A stretch of 64,000 bases of DNA from Haloimpatiens massiliensis (GCF_900184255.1 NZ_LT854640.1:1386156-1450155); one strand, 5' to 3'; shown: positions 1 through 9,012, counted from the first letter of the stretch. Numbers and translations: made by a program. Notes: generated by a model not told the origin, from the letters alone.

Positions 1-1
1 C

Positions 2-712
2 ATAGTTAAAAGTGGTACAGTAAGTGAAAAATCAGATAGATATTTTGTTTCAATTTTAGTTGAAGAAGCTATTAATTTAGACAATAAACCTTATTCAGAA
101 GGAATAGGAGTAGACCTTGGACTAAAGAATTTTGCAATTTGTAATAATGGTTTATCTAAAAAGAATATTAACAAAACTAAAACAGTTAAAAAAGCAGAAA
201 AGAAACTAAAACGTGAGCAAAGAAAACTTTCAAGGAAATATGAAAGTTTAAAATTAAGAAATAAAAAAGAGAAAGGAGAAGCTACTCGTCAAATTATCCA
301 AAAACAAATAGTCAAGGTACAAAAACTTCATCAAAGACTTACAAATATAAGAACTGATTACATAAATAAAACAGTGAATGAGTTAATAAAACAAAAACCA
401 AGTTTTATAACTATCGAAGATTTAAATGTAAGTGGAATGATGAAGAATAGACATTTAGCTAAAGCGGTTGCTGGGCAAAAGTTTTATGAATTTAGAATTA
501 AACTTATTTCAAAAGCTAAACAAAATGGCATTGAAGTAAGAATAGTTGATAGATTCTATCCAAGTAGTAAAGTGTGTAGCTGTTGTGGAGCATATAAGAA
601 AGATTTAAAACTATCTGATAGAGTTTACAAATGCAGTTGTGGGCTTTCTATTGATAGAGATTTAAATGCATCAATAAATTTAGCTAATGCTAAAGAATAT
701 AAGATAGCTTAA
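2..712 (+). CDS. tnpB: TnpB (IS200/IS605 OrfB) RNA-guided nuclease, 5'-truncated by window edge
   Basis: The reading frame is open from the first bases of the window to a TAA at 710-712, so the N-terminus lies outside. The three RuvC-type acidic motifs of the TnpB family are visible: GVDLGLKNF near residue 36 of the visible part, TIEDLNVSGM, and DRDLNASINLANA near the end. Between the last two is a compact zinc finger with cysteines in C-S-C-C and C-S-C. TnpB proteins are IS605-family accessory nucleases guided by an RNA from the element's right end. No TnpA is visible, but it could lie upstream. The visible catalytic residues look intact, so the enzyme may be active. Confidence 0.93.
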   Translation: MVKSGTVSEKSDRYFVSILVEEAINLDNKPYSEGIGVDLGLKNFAICNNGLSKKNINKTKTVKKAEKKLKREQRKLSRKYESLKLRNKKEKGEATRQIIQKQIVKVQKLHQRLTNIRTDYINKTVNELIKQKPSFITIEDLNVSGMMKNRHLAKAVAGQKFYEFRIKLISKAKQNGIEVRIVDRFYPSSKVCSCCGAYKKDLKLSDRVYKCSCGLSIDRDLNASINLANAKEYKIA

Positions 713-856
713 TTAAACAAGCACTTATATGTGTACCCAAGGCTATTTGGGGAATTAACGACTGTGGAGTGCTATACAAACTGTAGTAGCTTAGGCAAGG
801 CAGAGTACGTTGAAGCAGTAAGAATCTCAATATGGATACATTTGACCATATTTTGA
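713..856 (+). ncRNA. Putative omega-RNA / right-end region of the TnpB element
   Basis: Between the tnpB stop and the next start lies a non-coding stretch with paired segments (AGCACT near 720 with AGTGCT near 770). Near its end a hairpin has arms AATATGG at 829-835 and CCATATT at 846-852. In IS605-type elements this position holds the right end and the guide RNA that is co-transcribed with tnpB. The RNA itself is inferred from position and known biology. The exact element boundary cannot be fixed from one copy, but it must lie shortly before 869. Confidence 0.42.
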
Positions 857-868
857 GTAGCAGATTCT

Positions 869-1855
869 ATGCAATTATATGACATTATTGTAATAGGAGG
901 AGGGCCTGGAGGCCTATCCGCTGCTATTTCTGCTAAAAAGCAAGGAATGGGTAAGGTTTGTATAATAGAAAGAGAGAATTCTTTAGGCGGAATGCTAAAC
1001 GAGAATATTCATAATGGGTTCTGTTTAGAAGATTTTGAAGAATATGTTACTGGTCCAGAGTATATACAAAAACTTGTAGATGAAGTAAATAAATATAAAA
1101 TAGAAACTAAAATAAATTCTACCGTATTAAGGCTTACTAAAGATAAAGAAATAACTTATGTAAGTGAAAAAGAAGGTATAAAAAATATAAAAGCTAAAGC
1201 TGTAGTTTTAGCCACAGGATGTAGAGAACAGTCTATAGGTGCTATAAATATACCAAGAAATAGGTGTGTTGGTATATATACTTGTGGAGCAGCTCATAAA
1301 CTAGTGAATTTGCACGGATATCTACCAGGAAAAGAAATTGTAGTCTATGGCTCAAGTAATTTAGCATTATTAACTGCTAGAAGAATGAAATTAGAAGGTG
1401 CAAATGTGAAAATGGTGGTAGAAAAGAATCTACAGCCCATAGGAAAGAAAGAATATTTTAAAGAGTGTATAGATGACTTTAATATACCCTTTAAGGAAAG
1501 TTGTTATATAGTTGATATAAAAGGAAGAGATAGAGTAGAAGGGTTAACTTTAGCTTCACTAAATAAAGATAGAAAAGTAATAAAGGGTACTGAATGTTAT
1601 GTGGAATGTGATACATTACTTTTATCAGTACAATTGTTTCCAGAAACTGATATAACAGTGGATGCTAAAATTTCACTAAATAACTCATGGGGTGGACCAG
1701 TAGTAGATGAGAATATGTGTACATCTGTAGAGGGAATATTTGCTTGTGGAAACTTACTTAAGATTAATTATAATACTAATCATGTAGTTTTTGAAGGAAA
1801 TAAAGCTGGCAAGTTTGCAGCTGCATATGTAAAAATATTAAAAGAGACTATTTAA
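869..1855 (+). CDS. NAD(P)/FAD-dependent oxidoreductase, short form
   Basis: 328 residues. An N-terminal FAD Rossmann motif (VIGGGPGGLSAA, about residues 8-19) is followed by ATGCRE, a second nucleotide-binding region near 155 (IVVYGSSNLALLTARRMKLEG) and the closing FAD motif GIFACGN near 290. The pattern resembles the thioredoxin-reductase-like flavoproteins found in glycerol (glp) operons, which from memory are usually about 420 residues. This one stops about 90 residues earlier, just after the FAD-binding end, so a C-terminal domain may be missing. No good ribosome site precedes the ATG, and the TnpB element ends within about 15 bases of it, so its native 5' region may have been displaced. 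The exact substrate is unknown. Confidence 0.8.
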   Translation: MQLYDIIVIGGGPGGLSAAISAKKQGMGKVCIIERENSLGGMLNENIHNGFCLEDFEEYVTGPEYIQKLVDEVNKYKIETKINSTVLRLTKDKEITYVSEKEGIKNIKAKAVVLATGCREQSIGAINIPRNRCVGIYTCGAAHKLVNLHGYLPGKEIVVYGSSNLALLTARRMKLEGANVKMVVEKNLQPIGKKEYFKECIDDFNIPFKESCYIVDIKGRDRVEGLTLASLNKDRKVIKGTECYVECDTLLLSVQLFPETDITVDAKISLNNSWGGPVVDENMCTSVEGIFACGNLLKINYNTNHVVFEGNKAGKFAAAYVKILKETI

Positions 1856-1856
1856 A

Positions 1857-1908
1857 TTTTTAGTGCTGTACAAAACATCAAATGTACAGCACTAAAAAAG
1901 TTTTTTAA
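1857..1908 (+). terminator. Rho-independent terminator between convergent genes
   Basis: A 12-bp perfect stem, TAGTGCTGTACA (1861-1872) with TGTACAGCACTA (1883-1894), is extended by a T run before and an A run after it and followed by TTTTTT at 1901-1906. It ends the oxidoreductase gene. The 3' arm overlaps the last codons of the convergent RusA-like gene. Confidence 0.85.
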
Positions 1909-2524
1909 AGCAATTATTGCAAATAAATGAACTGCCTTTATTAATAGATAGTCCTTCTTGAGTTTTTATAGGTTTGCCGCATATTTCACAGAATTCATTA
2001 CTAGGATTATCTGAAATCTTTTTTTTGTTACATTGGCAAGAAATTAATTTATTTTTTTTATTTGCTGGTGGTGAGTAGATTATAGGCTTTTCAGCTTCTT
2101 CTTTTTTGAATACAGAGTATTCCATAGAATATTCACTTTCAGGGAAGAGTTCTAATTCAAACCGAGGATTATCTTTATCGTAAAATTCCTCAATAATTAA
2201 TCTTCTTATTTGAGCATCGTTTATAATCAATCCGCTTTTTTCTATTCCATCAAAAATACTTTTAGTTATATTTGTGGTATCGGGATGTCTTTTTTTACTT
2301 TTATAATATACTTTTAATATAGCTATTAATGATTCATTAAGCACTGTATTAGGATTTTGACATCTAGCTTCATAAGCTATCTGCTGCTCATATAGAGCGT
2401 ATCTATCGTGGTATTTTCCAGAATTATAAGGTAGTATGGCTCGTCCTCGATTATTAGAAAGTTTAAAATTAGATTTAGTTATGGGAGATCCTTTAATTAT
2501 AACTTTAGCGTAATTACAAATCAT
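1892..2524 (-). CDS. RusA-family Holliday junction resolvase with C-terminal zinc ribbon
   Basis: About 210 residues. The RusA core is seen in HPDTTNITKSIFDGIEKSG followed by INDAQI, which matches the family's acidic metal-binding pattern (D..N..K...D......DD). The C-terminal third carries CQC, CEIC and CNNC cysteine pairs typical of a zinc ribbon. RusA resolves Holliday junctions and is usually phage-derived, but no phage genes adjoin here. The frame is open to a TTG at 2530, but AAGGAG (complement of 2532-2537) is spaced for the ATG at 2524, which I chose. The gene stands alone, convergent with the flavoprotein gene. Confidence 0.82.
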   Translation of the reverse strand: MICNYAKVIIKGSPITKSNFKLSNNRGRAILPYNSGKYHDRYALYEQQIAYEARCQNPNTVLNESLIAILKVYYKSKKRHPDTTNITKSIFDGIEKSGLIINDAQIRRLIIEEFYDKDNPRFELELFPESEYSMEYSVFKKEEAEKPIIYSPPANKKNKLISCQCNKKKISDNPSNEFCEICGKPIKTQEGLSINKGSSFICNNCFKKLF

Positions 2525-2727
2525 ACACAAACTCCTTTTTTATATTATCAAAAGAATTATATCATAATATGAATATAATATAAAATGTATGAGTTTTGAA
2601 AGTTTTTAGGTTTTCCTTGATGATATATAAAGTTTTTTGTATTATAGAAGTTAAGGTATAAAATTAAATGTAGTAATATTTTAGGCTATATGAAAATATT
2701 GTATTACGGTATTTTTTTAAGTTAAGA

Positions 2728-4193
2728 ACTTAACTTCTTTAATTTTAAAAGCTAAAAACCCAAATATAGATGTAAGTTCTTTAATAGGAATATAGTTACA
2801 GCATTTAATTCTATACTTTCCCTATAAGTAACTTACAAAATTTTTTAAGAAACTAATTTTAATTCAGCAAGTATTGTGTCTAAAGGTATATCATTTTTAG
2901 CTTCCTCATAAACAAAACGCACCAATTCTTTAGCCGATAGGCTTTTTATAGACTTTATAGTATCACCAATGGTTTCAAGTTTTTTAGGATTATATAATCT
3001 ATAAATCTCTAAAAAATTGATTGCTAAAAATGTAAGTAGAAAATACCTCTCGATAGAGAGTATACATTGAACTTTATATTCGTCAAAACCTAAGTGTGTT
3101 TTAAGATATTTGTAATTAGTTTCAATGTTCCATCTATATAGATAGTATTTTATTATAGCTTTATTACTAAGTTCTATGTCTGTAGACATTAGATATACTG
3201 GTTCTTTAAAGCTGTCCCCATCAACTTCATAGCAAATTAAGGCTAATGCATTTTCAATCTTTGAAACTTTGCCTTCGTATTTATATACTCTATAATCCTT
3301 ACCTTCGACGGTAACTACATCTAAGGTAGATGGATTTATATATTTAGCAAATTCCTTAATTTGCATTGAAATTCCTAATGGAGAGATTTTTCTATTAGAT
3401 TTTAAAGCCCCAATAAAGTTAAAACCTTTTAAAATACAACCATTAATTAACTTTTCGCTAGTGTACCAACTATCAGTAAGACAATATATTTTATCGCAGT
3501 TAGAAGGTTTTTCAAAAGAATTAATAAAACCTAAAGCTATATCTGGTTTACTCATAAATTTTTTATTATGATTTTTGCAGTTTTCTTCGTTAAAATAAGA
3601 CTTATAGTTTAGCGGAATAGACATATCCTCTGCTACAAAATTAGAAGTAACTACACAGTGGGACCAAAGATTTTTACCTTCTGTATGGCAATGATTATAG
3701 CTTAATCCTTGCATCTTCTTTGCTTGAGTTTTTGGATTAACAGTATCATCTATAACTAAGAATCCTACGGATTTAGGCTTTATGAGTTTATTAAAATGTA
3801 GTTTTAAATAATTAATACGATTTCTATCTATGAGACTATCGTCCCATTTAGAGTTACTCAAAAATCTATATATGGAACTGCTGCTTTTAGCAGCTAGTAT
3901 ATATTCTGAAATCTTTAATAAAGATTTAGTGCCATCTAAATTTATTAATCCATTAATAATAGTGGATATATGATGAAATTGAGGTTTACTCATTCCATAA
4001 TTTACATCATTTAAGTAATTGTAAAGTTCATCATTAATGGATACAATATGATTAGTAAATTTACTTGGCATACTGACAACCTCCCGTGTTTTAATTGAGT
4101 AGTAACTTTTATATATCACGGATAAGGTCAGTGTGCCATATTTATTTTTTGGTAATACTACCAATTTAACTTTTTATTTTGCAGAAGTTAAGT
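2728..4193 (-). mobile_element. IS4/IS701-type insertion sequence, copy 1 (complete)
   Basis: The element is about 1.47 kb, bounded by inverted ends ACTTAACTTCT at 2728-2738 and its complement at 4183-4193. TAAGA directly outside both ends (2723-2727 and 4194-4198) is a likely 5-bp target duplication. Because GTTAAG also extends into the ends, the exact boundary is uncertain by a few bases. The left end was confirmed against the second copy, which starts at 63347 and has a different flank. It carries one transposase gene and sits at the edge of a MITE-like repeat. Confidence 0.85.
2845..4071 (-). CDS. DDE transposase, IS4 superfamily (IS701-like)
   Basis: 408 residues from the ATG at 4071, which has GGGAGG eight bases upstream; the open frame extends 31 codons further but has no ribosome site there. 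The first catalytic region reads LVIDDTVNPK, the second includes CLTDSWYTS, and the third shows the Y(2)R(3)E(6)K signature in YLYRWNIETNYKYLK. These are the DDE marks of the IS4 superfamily. The frame is intact, and the visible part of the copy at the window's right end appears identical, suggesting recent activity. Confidence 0.93.
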   Translation of the reverse strand: MPSKFTNHIVSINDELYNYLNDVNYGMSKPQFHHISTIINGLINLDGTKSLLKISEYILAAKSSSSIYRFLSNSKWDDSLIDRNRINYLKLHFNKLIKPKSVGFLVIDDTVNPKTQAKKMQGLSYNHCHTEGKNLWSHCVVTSNFVAEDMSIPLNYKSYFNEENCKNHNKKFMSKPDIALGFINSFEKPSNCDKIYCLTDSWYTSEKLINGCILKGFNFIGALKSNRKISPLGISMQIKEFAKYINPSTLDVVTVEGKDYRVYKYEGKVSKIENALALICYEVDGDSFKEPVYLMSTDIELSNKAIIKYYLYRWNIETNYKYLKTHLGFDEYKVQCILSIERYFLLTFLAINFLEIYRLYNPKKLETIGDTIKSIKSLSAKELVRFVYEEAKNDIPLDTILAELKLVS

Positions 4194-4390
4194 TAAGAAC
4201 TAATAATGAAAAAGTAAGAGCTAATAGTGAAAAAGTAAGAGATATTGAAAAAATTCAGCAAAGCTGAATTTTTACTACAATTATTACTTATTACCTATTA
4301 CTTACAAATTAATTATAAAAAACTCTTAGAGTTTTATCCTTACTTCTTACTTCTTAGCTCTTAACTATTACTTATTATACTTTGCATTTT
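4194..4390 (+). repeat. MITE-like palindromic repeat, family 1, copy A
   Basis: Gene-free DNA with long imperfect arms of GTAAGAG/CTCTTAC-type short repeats. These surround two palindromic cores: ATTCAGCAAAGCTGAAT near 4253-4269 and AAAACTCTTAGAGTTTT near 4318-4334. Related copies lie at 8794-9012, 18100-18308 and 41899-42121. In this copy the right end is degenerate (CTTTGCATTTT), and IS copy 1 abuts or interrupts its left side. Confidence 0.75.
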
Positions 4391-4433
4391 AATATAAAAT
4401 TTAAATACTATACAGTAAAGGAAGGAATTTATT

Positions 4434-5456
4434 ATGAATGAAGATATAAAAATATTAGCCATAGAAAGTAGTTGTGATGAAACAGCAGCGGCAGTAGTTG
4501 TAAATGGCAGGGAGGTATTATCTAATATAATAGCTTCTCAAATAGATATACATACTAAATTTGGAGGAGTAGTTCCAGAGGTGGCTTCTAGAAAACACAT
4601 AGAAGCTATAAGTGCAGTGGTTCAGGAGGCTTTAGATAAAGCTAATGTTACATTTGAGGATATAGATGCTATAGGTGTTACCTATGGACCTGGATTAGTA
4701 GGTGCGCTACTGGTAGGACTTCAATATGCAAAAGGACTTAGCTATGCGTTAAACAAGCCATTAATAGGTGTAAATCATATAGAAGGACATATAAGTGCTA
4801 ATTTTATAGAATATAAAGAATTAGAGCCACCTTTTGTATGCCTTGTGGTATCTGGAGGACACACTTTCATAGTATATATGAAGGATTATGGTGAATTTGA
4901 AGTTTTAGGTGGAACTAGAGACGATGCAGCAGGAGAAGCTTTTGATAAAGTTGCAAGAGCTATAGGCCTTGGCTATCCGGGAGGACCTAAAATAGATAAA
5001 GTTTCAAAGAGAGGAAATGCTGAAGCGATAAAATTCCCTAGAGCTAATTTTCATGATGATAGTTTGGATTTTTCCTTTAGTGGAGTTAAATCTGCAGTAC
5101 TTAATTATTTAAATAATAAAGAAATGAAGAAGGAAGAGATAGTGAGGGAAGATGTGGCAGCATCGTTCCAAAAGGCAGTGGTAGACGTACTGGTGGACAA
5201 TGCTATAGAAGCTTGTAAAAATCAAAATGTAGATAAAATAGCTATTGCAGGTGGAGTAGCTGCTAATTCATGCCTTAGAGAAACTATGATTAAAAGAGGA
5301 GAAAAAGAGGGAATAAAGGTATTGTTTCCTTCAATGATTTTATGCACAGATAATGCAGCCATGATAGGTAGTGCTGCTTACTTTGAATATAAGAAGGGAA
5401 ACATAGCTCCGTTAACTTTAAATGCCATTCCAAATTTAAAATTAGGGGAAAGATAA
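4434..5456 (+). CDS. tsaD: tRNA N6-adenosine threonylcarbamoyltransferase TsaD
   Basis: 340 residues, the usual length. TsaD transfers the threonylcarbamoyl group to A37 of ANN-decoding tRNAs, working with TsaB and TsaE. The ASKHA-type fold shows ILAIESSCDET at the N-terminus, the metal-binding NHIEGH near residue 110, VSGGHT, and GGVAANSCLR near 275. The ATG at 4434 follows AAGGAAGG. The MFS gene begins 27 bases after the stop and may be co-transcribed. It is a single-copy essential housekeeping gene here flanked by mobile DNA. Confidence 0.98.
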   Translation: MNEDIKILAIESSCDETAAAVVVNGREVLSNIIASQIDIHTKFGGVVPEVASRKHIEAISAVVQEALDKANVTFEDIDAIGVTYGPGLVGALLVGLQYAKGLSYALNKPLIGVNHIEGHISANFIEYKELEPPFVCLVVSGGHTFIVYMKDYGEFEVLGGTRDDAAGEAFDKVARAIGLGYPGGPKIDKVSKRGNAEAIKFPRANFHDDSLDFSFSGVKSAVLNYLNNKEMKKEEIVREDVAASFQKAVVDVLVDNAIEACKNQNVDKIAIAGGVAANSCLRETMIKRGEKEGIKVLFPSMILCTDNAAMIGSAAYFEYKKGNIAPLTLNAIPNLKLGER

Positions 5457-5483
5457 AAAACTTAGAATAGTGGGGGTGAAAAA

Positions 5484-6722
5484 TTGGGGATAAATAAAAA
5501 GGAAAGATTTAAATCTTTATTAGAAACTTATTCTGGATTGCCGAAGGAAATATATGTTTTATTTATAGCTAGAGTTATAAATTGTATTGGAAATTTTGTT
5601 TATCCATTTATGACATTCTTCTTGAAGGATAGATTAAATATGTCGCCTAAACAAATAGGTGTATTTATAACAATAACTGCAGTATGCGGCGGTATTGGAG
5701 CCTTAGCAGGTGGAAAGTTAGCTGATCATGCAGGAAGAAAACGTACAATAGTTATATCTCAAGGTTTAGCTGCTTTTTCATTAATTTTATGTGGCATATT
5801 AAATAATCCGCATTTTATAATATGGCTACTTATTTTATCAGGAATATTTAATGGTGCAGCTCAGCCTGCTAATAGTGCAATGCTTGCTGATGTCACTAAT
5901 AAGCAAAATAGAAAAGCAGCATTCTCTCTTTTATATTTAGGTATAAATGTAGGGTTTGCCATAGGGCCATTAATTGCAGGGCTTTTATACAATGATCATA
6001 TGAGAATTTTATTTATAGGAGATGGGATAACTACAATAATATCATTAATTTTGGTAGTATTGTATGTAAAAGAATCTATACCTGAAAAACAGCAAATGGA
6101 AATAGTAAGTAATGATGACGAAAAAGGTGAAGAAGGTTCTACTATTTTAGCATTAATCAAGAGACCAAATTTACTTATATTCACTTTAATTTCTATTGTA
6201 TATTCATTCATTTATGCTCAAGCTGGTTATATAATACCACTTCAAGTAAATGATATTTTTGGAAGTATGGCTTCCAAAAAATTATACGGATATTTAATGA
6301 CTGTAAATGCTCTTACAGTAATATTTTTCACCACGGTTATAACTCATATTACAAAGAAAAATAAGTCTGTATTTAATATTGCATTGGCAGGAGTTTTTTA
6401 TGCTGTAGGTTTCGGAATGTTATCTGTCATAAAAGCATATCCATTATTTATAGTTTCTACAGCAGTATGGACAGTAGGAGAGATTTTATGCTCAACAAAT
6501 TCAGGAGTATACATAGCAAATCATAGCCCAATGTCACATAGGGGGAGATTTAATGCCCTTATACCTATAATATCTGGAGCGGGCTATGCCATAGCACCAT
6601 ATATAATGGGTGGAATTTTAGAGAATTACGGATTTACATTATCCTGGACTTTAGTTTTGGGCCTAGCTGTTTTGTCAGGAATCTCCATGTATGGACTTTA
6701 CATAAGCGAAAAGAGAAAATAA
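5484..6722 (+). CDS. Major facilitator superfamily transporter (multidrug-type)
   Basis: 412 residues with about 12 hydrophobic segments in two halves, separated by a charged loop near residues 200-225. Motif A, GGKLADHAGRKRT, sits between the second and third segments. The family is proton-driven efflux or sugar transport; sequence at this level suggests a DHA1-type efflux pump, and the substrate is unknown. The start is a TTG at 5484 with GGGGGTGA upstream. It is closely downstream of tsaD. Confidence 0.9.
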   Translation: MGINKKERFKSLLETYSGLPKEIYVLFIARVINCIGNFVYPFMTFFLKDRLNMSPKQIGVFITITAVCGGIGALAGGKLADHAGRKRTIVISQGLAAFSLILCGILNNPHFIIWLLILSGIFNGAAQPANSAMLADVTNKQNRKAAFSLLYLGINVGFAIGPLIAGLLYNDHMRILFIGDGITTIISLILVVLYVKESIPEKQQMEIVSNDDEKGEEGSTILALIKRPNLLIFTLISIVYSFIYAQAGYIIPLQVNDIFGSMASKKLYGYLMTVNALTVIFFTTVITHITKKNKSVFNIALAGVFYAVGFGMLSVIKAYPLFIVSTAVWTVGEILCSTNSGVYIANHSPMSHRGRFNALIPIISGAGYAIAPYIMGGILENYGFTLSWTLVLGLAVLSGISMYGLYISEKRK

Positions 6723-6843
6723 GAATAATGGGAACTGTCAATTAATTATGTTCTGAGCAATTAACCTTGCATAAGTGAAACCAAAAGTGCAAGGAATTTA
6801 ATTTATTAATCTACTATACTGTTTTTAGAGAGGAGGGATACGT

Positions 6844-7917
6844 TTGAACTGGTATGAACGAATTAACGAAGCATTTGACTATATTGAAGAACACTTAGAT
6901 AGCATCATTGATTTAGATAAAGTTGCTAATATAATGTGTCAATCTATAGTTAGTTTTCAGCGTACATTTTCTATATTTATGAATATGTCAATATATGAAT
7001 ATATACGCAGAAGGCGTATGACATTGGCTGCTATTGAATTGCAAACAAATTCTATAAAGGTCATCGATGTAGCCTTGAAATATGGTTATGAATCGCCAGA
7101 GTCATTTACTCGTGCTTTCAAAGAGATTCATGGGATATCACCATCAGCAGCACGTAAGAAAGGTGTTCAGCTTAATCTATTTCCACGTATCACTTTTCTA
7201 CTCACAGTAAAAGGAGATATTGAAATGGATTACGAAATGTATAACAAGAATGAGCAAATCGTCAACCTTAAAGGACATAATTGGGCTATTGACCCATCGC
7301 CACAGCTTAAGCCTGTAGATAATTGCATTTACTTAGCAAATAAATGGAGGGAATTAGGTTATGTTGATCTTTTAGACTTAGGAACAGGACTTGGTCGCAA
7401 TGCTATTTATTTTTCAAAACAAGGGTTCAATGTAACCGCAATGGATATTTCTGATTATGCAGTTCAATACTTAAAAACATGGGCTACAAAAGAAAATCTG
7501 CCTATAAATGCAGAGATTGGTGATATGCTATCTCTACATTACTCCAATCAATCATTTGACTGTATCTTTGCTTACCATGTTCTTTCTCATACTGATTCAA
7601 TTGGCATGAAAAAAACAATTGCAGAAATTGAAAGGGTGCTCAAACCAAATGGTGAGGTATATTTGTCATTTTGCTCAAAAGAAAGTACAGAATTTATTGA
7701 GAATAGATCTAACAAATTAGACAAAAATACTCTTATAAGCCGAGATGAACTTGAAAAAGGTATACCTCATTTCTACGCCGATTTAAATGATATCAAAGAA
7801 CTTTTAGTAAATTTTAAGATAGAGCTCATAAAACATACAGAGTATTTTTACAGTGGCTTCAACCCGCATAACCATCGAAGGGAAAAATTTTATTATGTTA
7901 ATGCTATCCTAAAGTGA
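6844..7917 (+). CDS. AraC-type DNA-binding domain fused to a SAM-dependent methyltransferase
   Basis: 357 residues. Residues 1-110 form two AraC/XylS helix-turn-helix units (IDLDKVANIMCQSIVSFQRTF and IDVALKYGYESPESFTRAFK). Residues about 155-260 form a class I methyltransferase fold with DLLDLGTGLGRNA as the SAM-binding loop and IFAYHVLSH; it resembles the TehB group. The layout recalls regulators such as Ada or Rob-type proteins in which a DNA-binding head is joined to an effector domain. Start is TTG at 6844 after GAGGAGGG. Whether the C-terminal half methylates a substrate or senses SAM or a ligand is unknown. The gene stands alone. Confidence 0.85.
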   Translation: MNWYERINEAFDYIEEHLDSIIDLDKVANIMCQSIVSFQRTFSIFMNMSIYEYIRRRRMTLAAIELQTNSIKVIDVALKYGYESPESFTRAFKEIHGISPSAARKKGVQLNLFPRITFLLTVKGDIEMDYEMYNKNEQIVNLKGHNWAIDPSPQLKPVDNCIYLANKWRELGYVDLLDLGTGLGRNAIYFSKQGFNVTAMDISDYAVQYLKTWATKENLPINAEIGDMLSLHYSNQSFDCIFAYHVLSHTDSIGMKKTIAEIERVLKPNGEVYLSFCSKESTEFIENRSNKLDKNTLISRDELEKGIPHFYADLNDIKELLVNFKIELIKHTEYFYSGFNPHNHRREKFYYVNAILK

Positions 7918-8222
7918 AGAAAATAAGCATAATATACGGCAAACTTAATACACAATATTTTCATATTGTAAAGTAAAAAACTAATATTAAAAATTTTTAG
8001 ATAGTATGTGTCTGAGGGTTATATTTTTTAATAATTCAATTTTTAAATACATTTTACAATTTTAATATTTTATAAATTAACCTAATAAAATAAAAATCGC
8101 AATATATATTTCATAGTATTGAATATTAACTTGATGACATTGGGCAAAAAAAGGGTGAGACTTGGTTAAAAAGTAGTATTATAGAATAGTGACTAAAATA
8201 ATAATAGATGGAGAGTGAGATA
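7918..8222. other. Intergenic region
   Basis: About 300 AT-rich bases between the methyltransferase fusion and the lipoprotein gene. No gene, riboswitch or clear terminator was seen. It presumably holds the lipoprotein gene's promoter. Confidence 0.5.
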
Positions 8223-8696
8223 ATGAAAAAATTAGTTTTAGCAATTATTATGGGAGCTATATTAATTTTAAGTGGTTGTGGTGAAGCAAAATCAAAAGAC
8301 GAAAAGTCTAAATTATACAATGATAATGGGTCAATAGTAAAAGAGTATGATTCATTTAATTATTTTTTTAGAGATAGTGAAGGAGAAGATTCTAATTTTA
8401 AAATGAGCTTTAAAACATTTTCTGGTACCGATACTATTATGAAGATTGATTCCGATGGCAAAGAAGAATTAAATCTTACGTATGATATAAAAGTCAATAA
8501 AGGTAAAGTAAAATTAGTATTTATTAACCCAGAGGATAAAATTGAGGTAATAGTTGAGGGAAAAGGAAAAGGAAACTATAAAACTACACTAGAAAGCGGA
8601 AAGTACAGAGTTAAGGCGGTTGGTGCAGAAGCCAAGGGAAATTTAGAAATTAAAGCTAATACTAATGCAAAAGTTGTAGTTAAAGGAGAAGAATAG
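8223..8696 (+). CDS. Small predicted lipoprotein, function unknown
   Basis: 157 residues from the ATG at 8223, which is preceded by GGAG at 8209-8212; an in-frame ATG at 8208 lies before that ribosome site and is unlikely. The N-terminus MKKLVLAIIMGAILILSGC is a type II signal peptide with lipobox LSGC, so the protein should be lipid-anchored outside the membrane. The rest is rich in beta-forming residues with a repeated lysine/glycine pattern. I do not recognise the family. It has its own transcription unit. Confidence 0.75.
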   Translation: MKKLVLAIIMGAILILSGCGEAKSKDEKSKLYNDNGSIVKEYDSFNYFFRDSEGEDSNFKMSFKTFSGTDTIMKIDSDGKEELNLTYDIKVNKGKVKLVFINPEDKIEVIVEGKGKGNYKTTLESGKYRVKAVGAEAKGNLEIKANTNAKVVVKGEE

Positions 8697-8707
8697 AAGT
8701 GATAAAA

Positions 8708-8784
8708 ACAAGCTAGGCGTAGCCGTTCGTTTAAGCCCTAATTCCCGGTTACTAATAATACTTTGACGTAAGGCATTAGCTTGT
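8708..8784. other. Long-loop hairpin after lipoprotein gene
   Basis: Arms ACAAGCTA (8708-8715) and TAGCTTGT (8777-8784) enclose about 60 bases of relatively GC-rich sequence with inner pairing potential. There is no T tract after it, so it is not a standard terminator. It may be a structured 3' end or a small palindromic repeat. Confidence 0.4.
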
Positions 8785-8793
8785 ATAAACCTT

Positions 8794-9012
8794 AAATTTG
8801 TAGGGTAGACCAGGTAAAAGGTAAAAGGTAATAGGTAAAAAGTAATAAGTAAGAGTTAAGGATAAAACTCAAAGAGTTTTTTATGATTAATTTATGAATA
8901 AGTAACAAGAGAACAGGTAAAAAATAGAATTACTCGAAAAATTCAGAAAAGCTGAATTTTTAGTACAACTATTACTTCTTAGCTATTACCTGTTACTTAT
9001 CTATAGATTTTA
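8794..9012 (-). repeat. MITE-like palindromic repeat, family 1, copy B (inverted)
   Basis: The same unit as at 18100 and 41899 but in opposite orientation. It begins with AAATTTGTAG, then a GTAATAAGTAAGAG-type arm, the AAAACTC/GAGTTTT core near 8864-8881, the ATTCAG/CTGAAT core near 8941-8957, then the complementary ATTACTTCTTAGC-type arm. The distal end (TCTATAGATTT) is degenerate. Confidence 0.75.
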
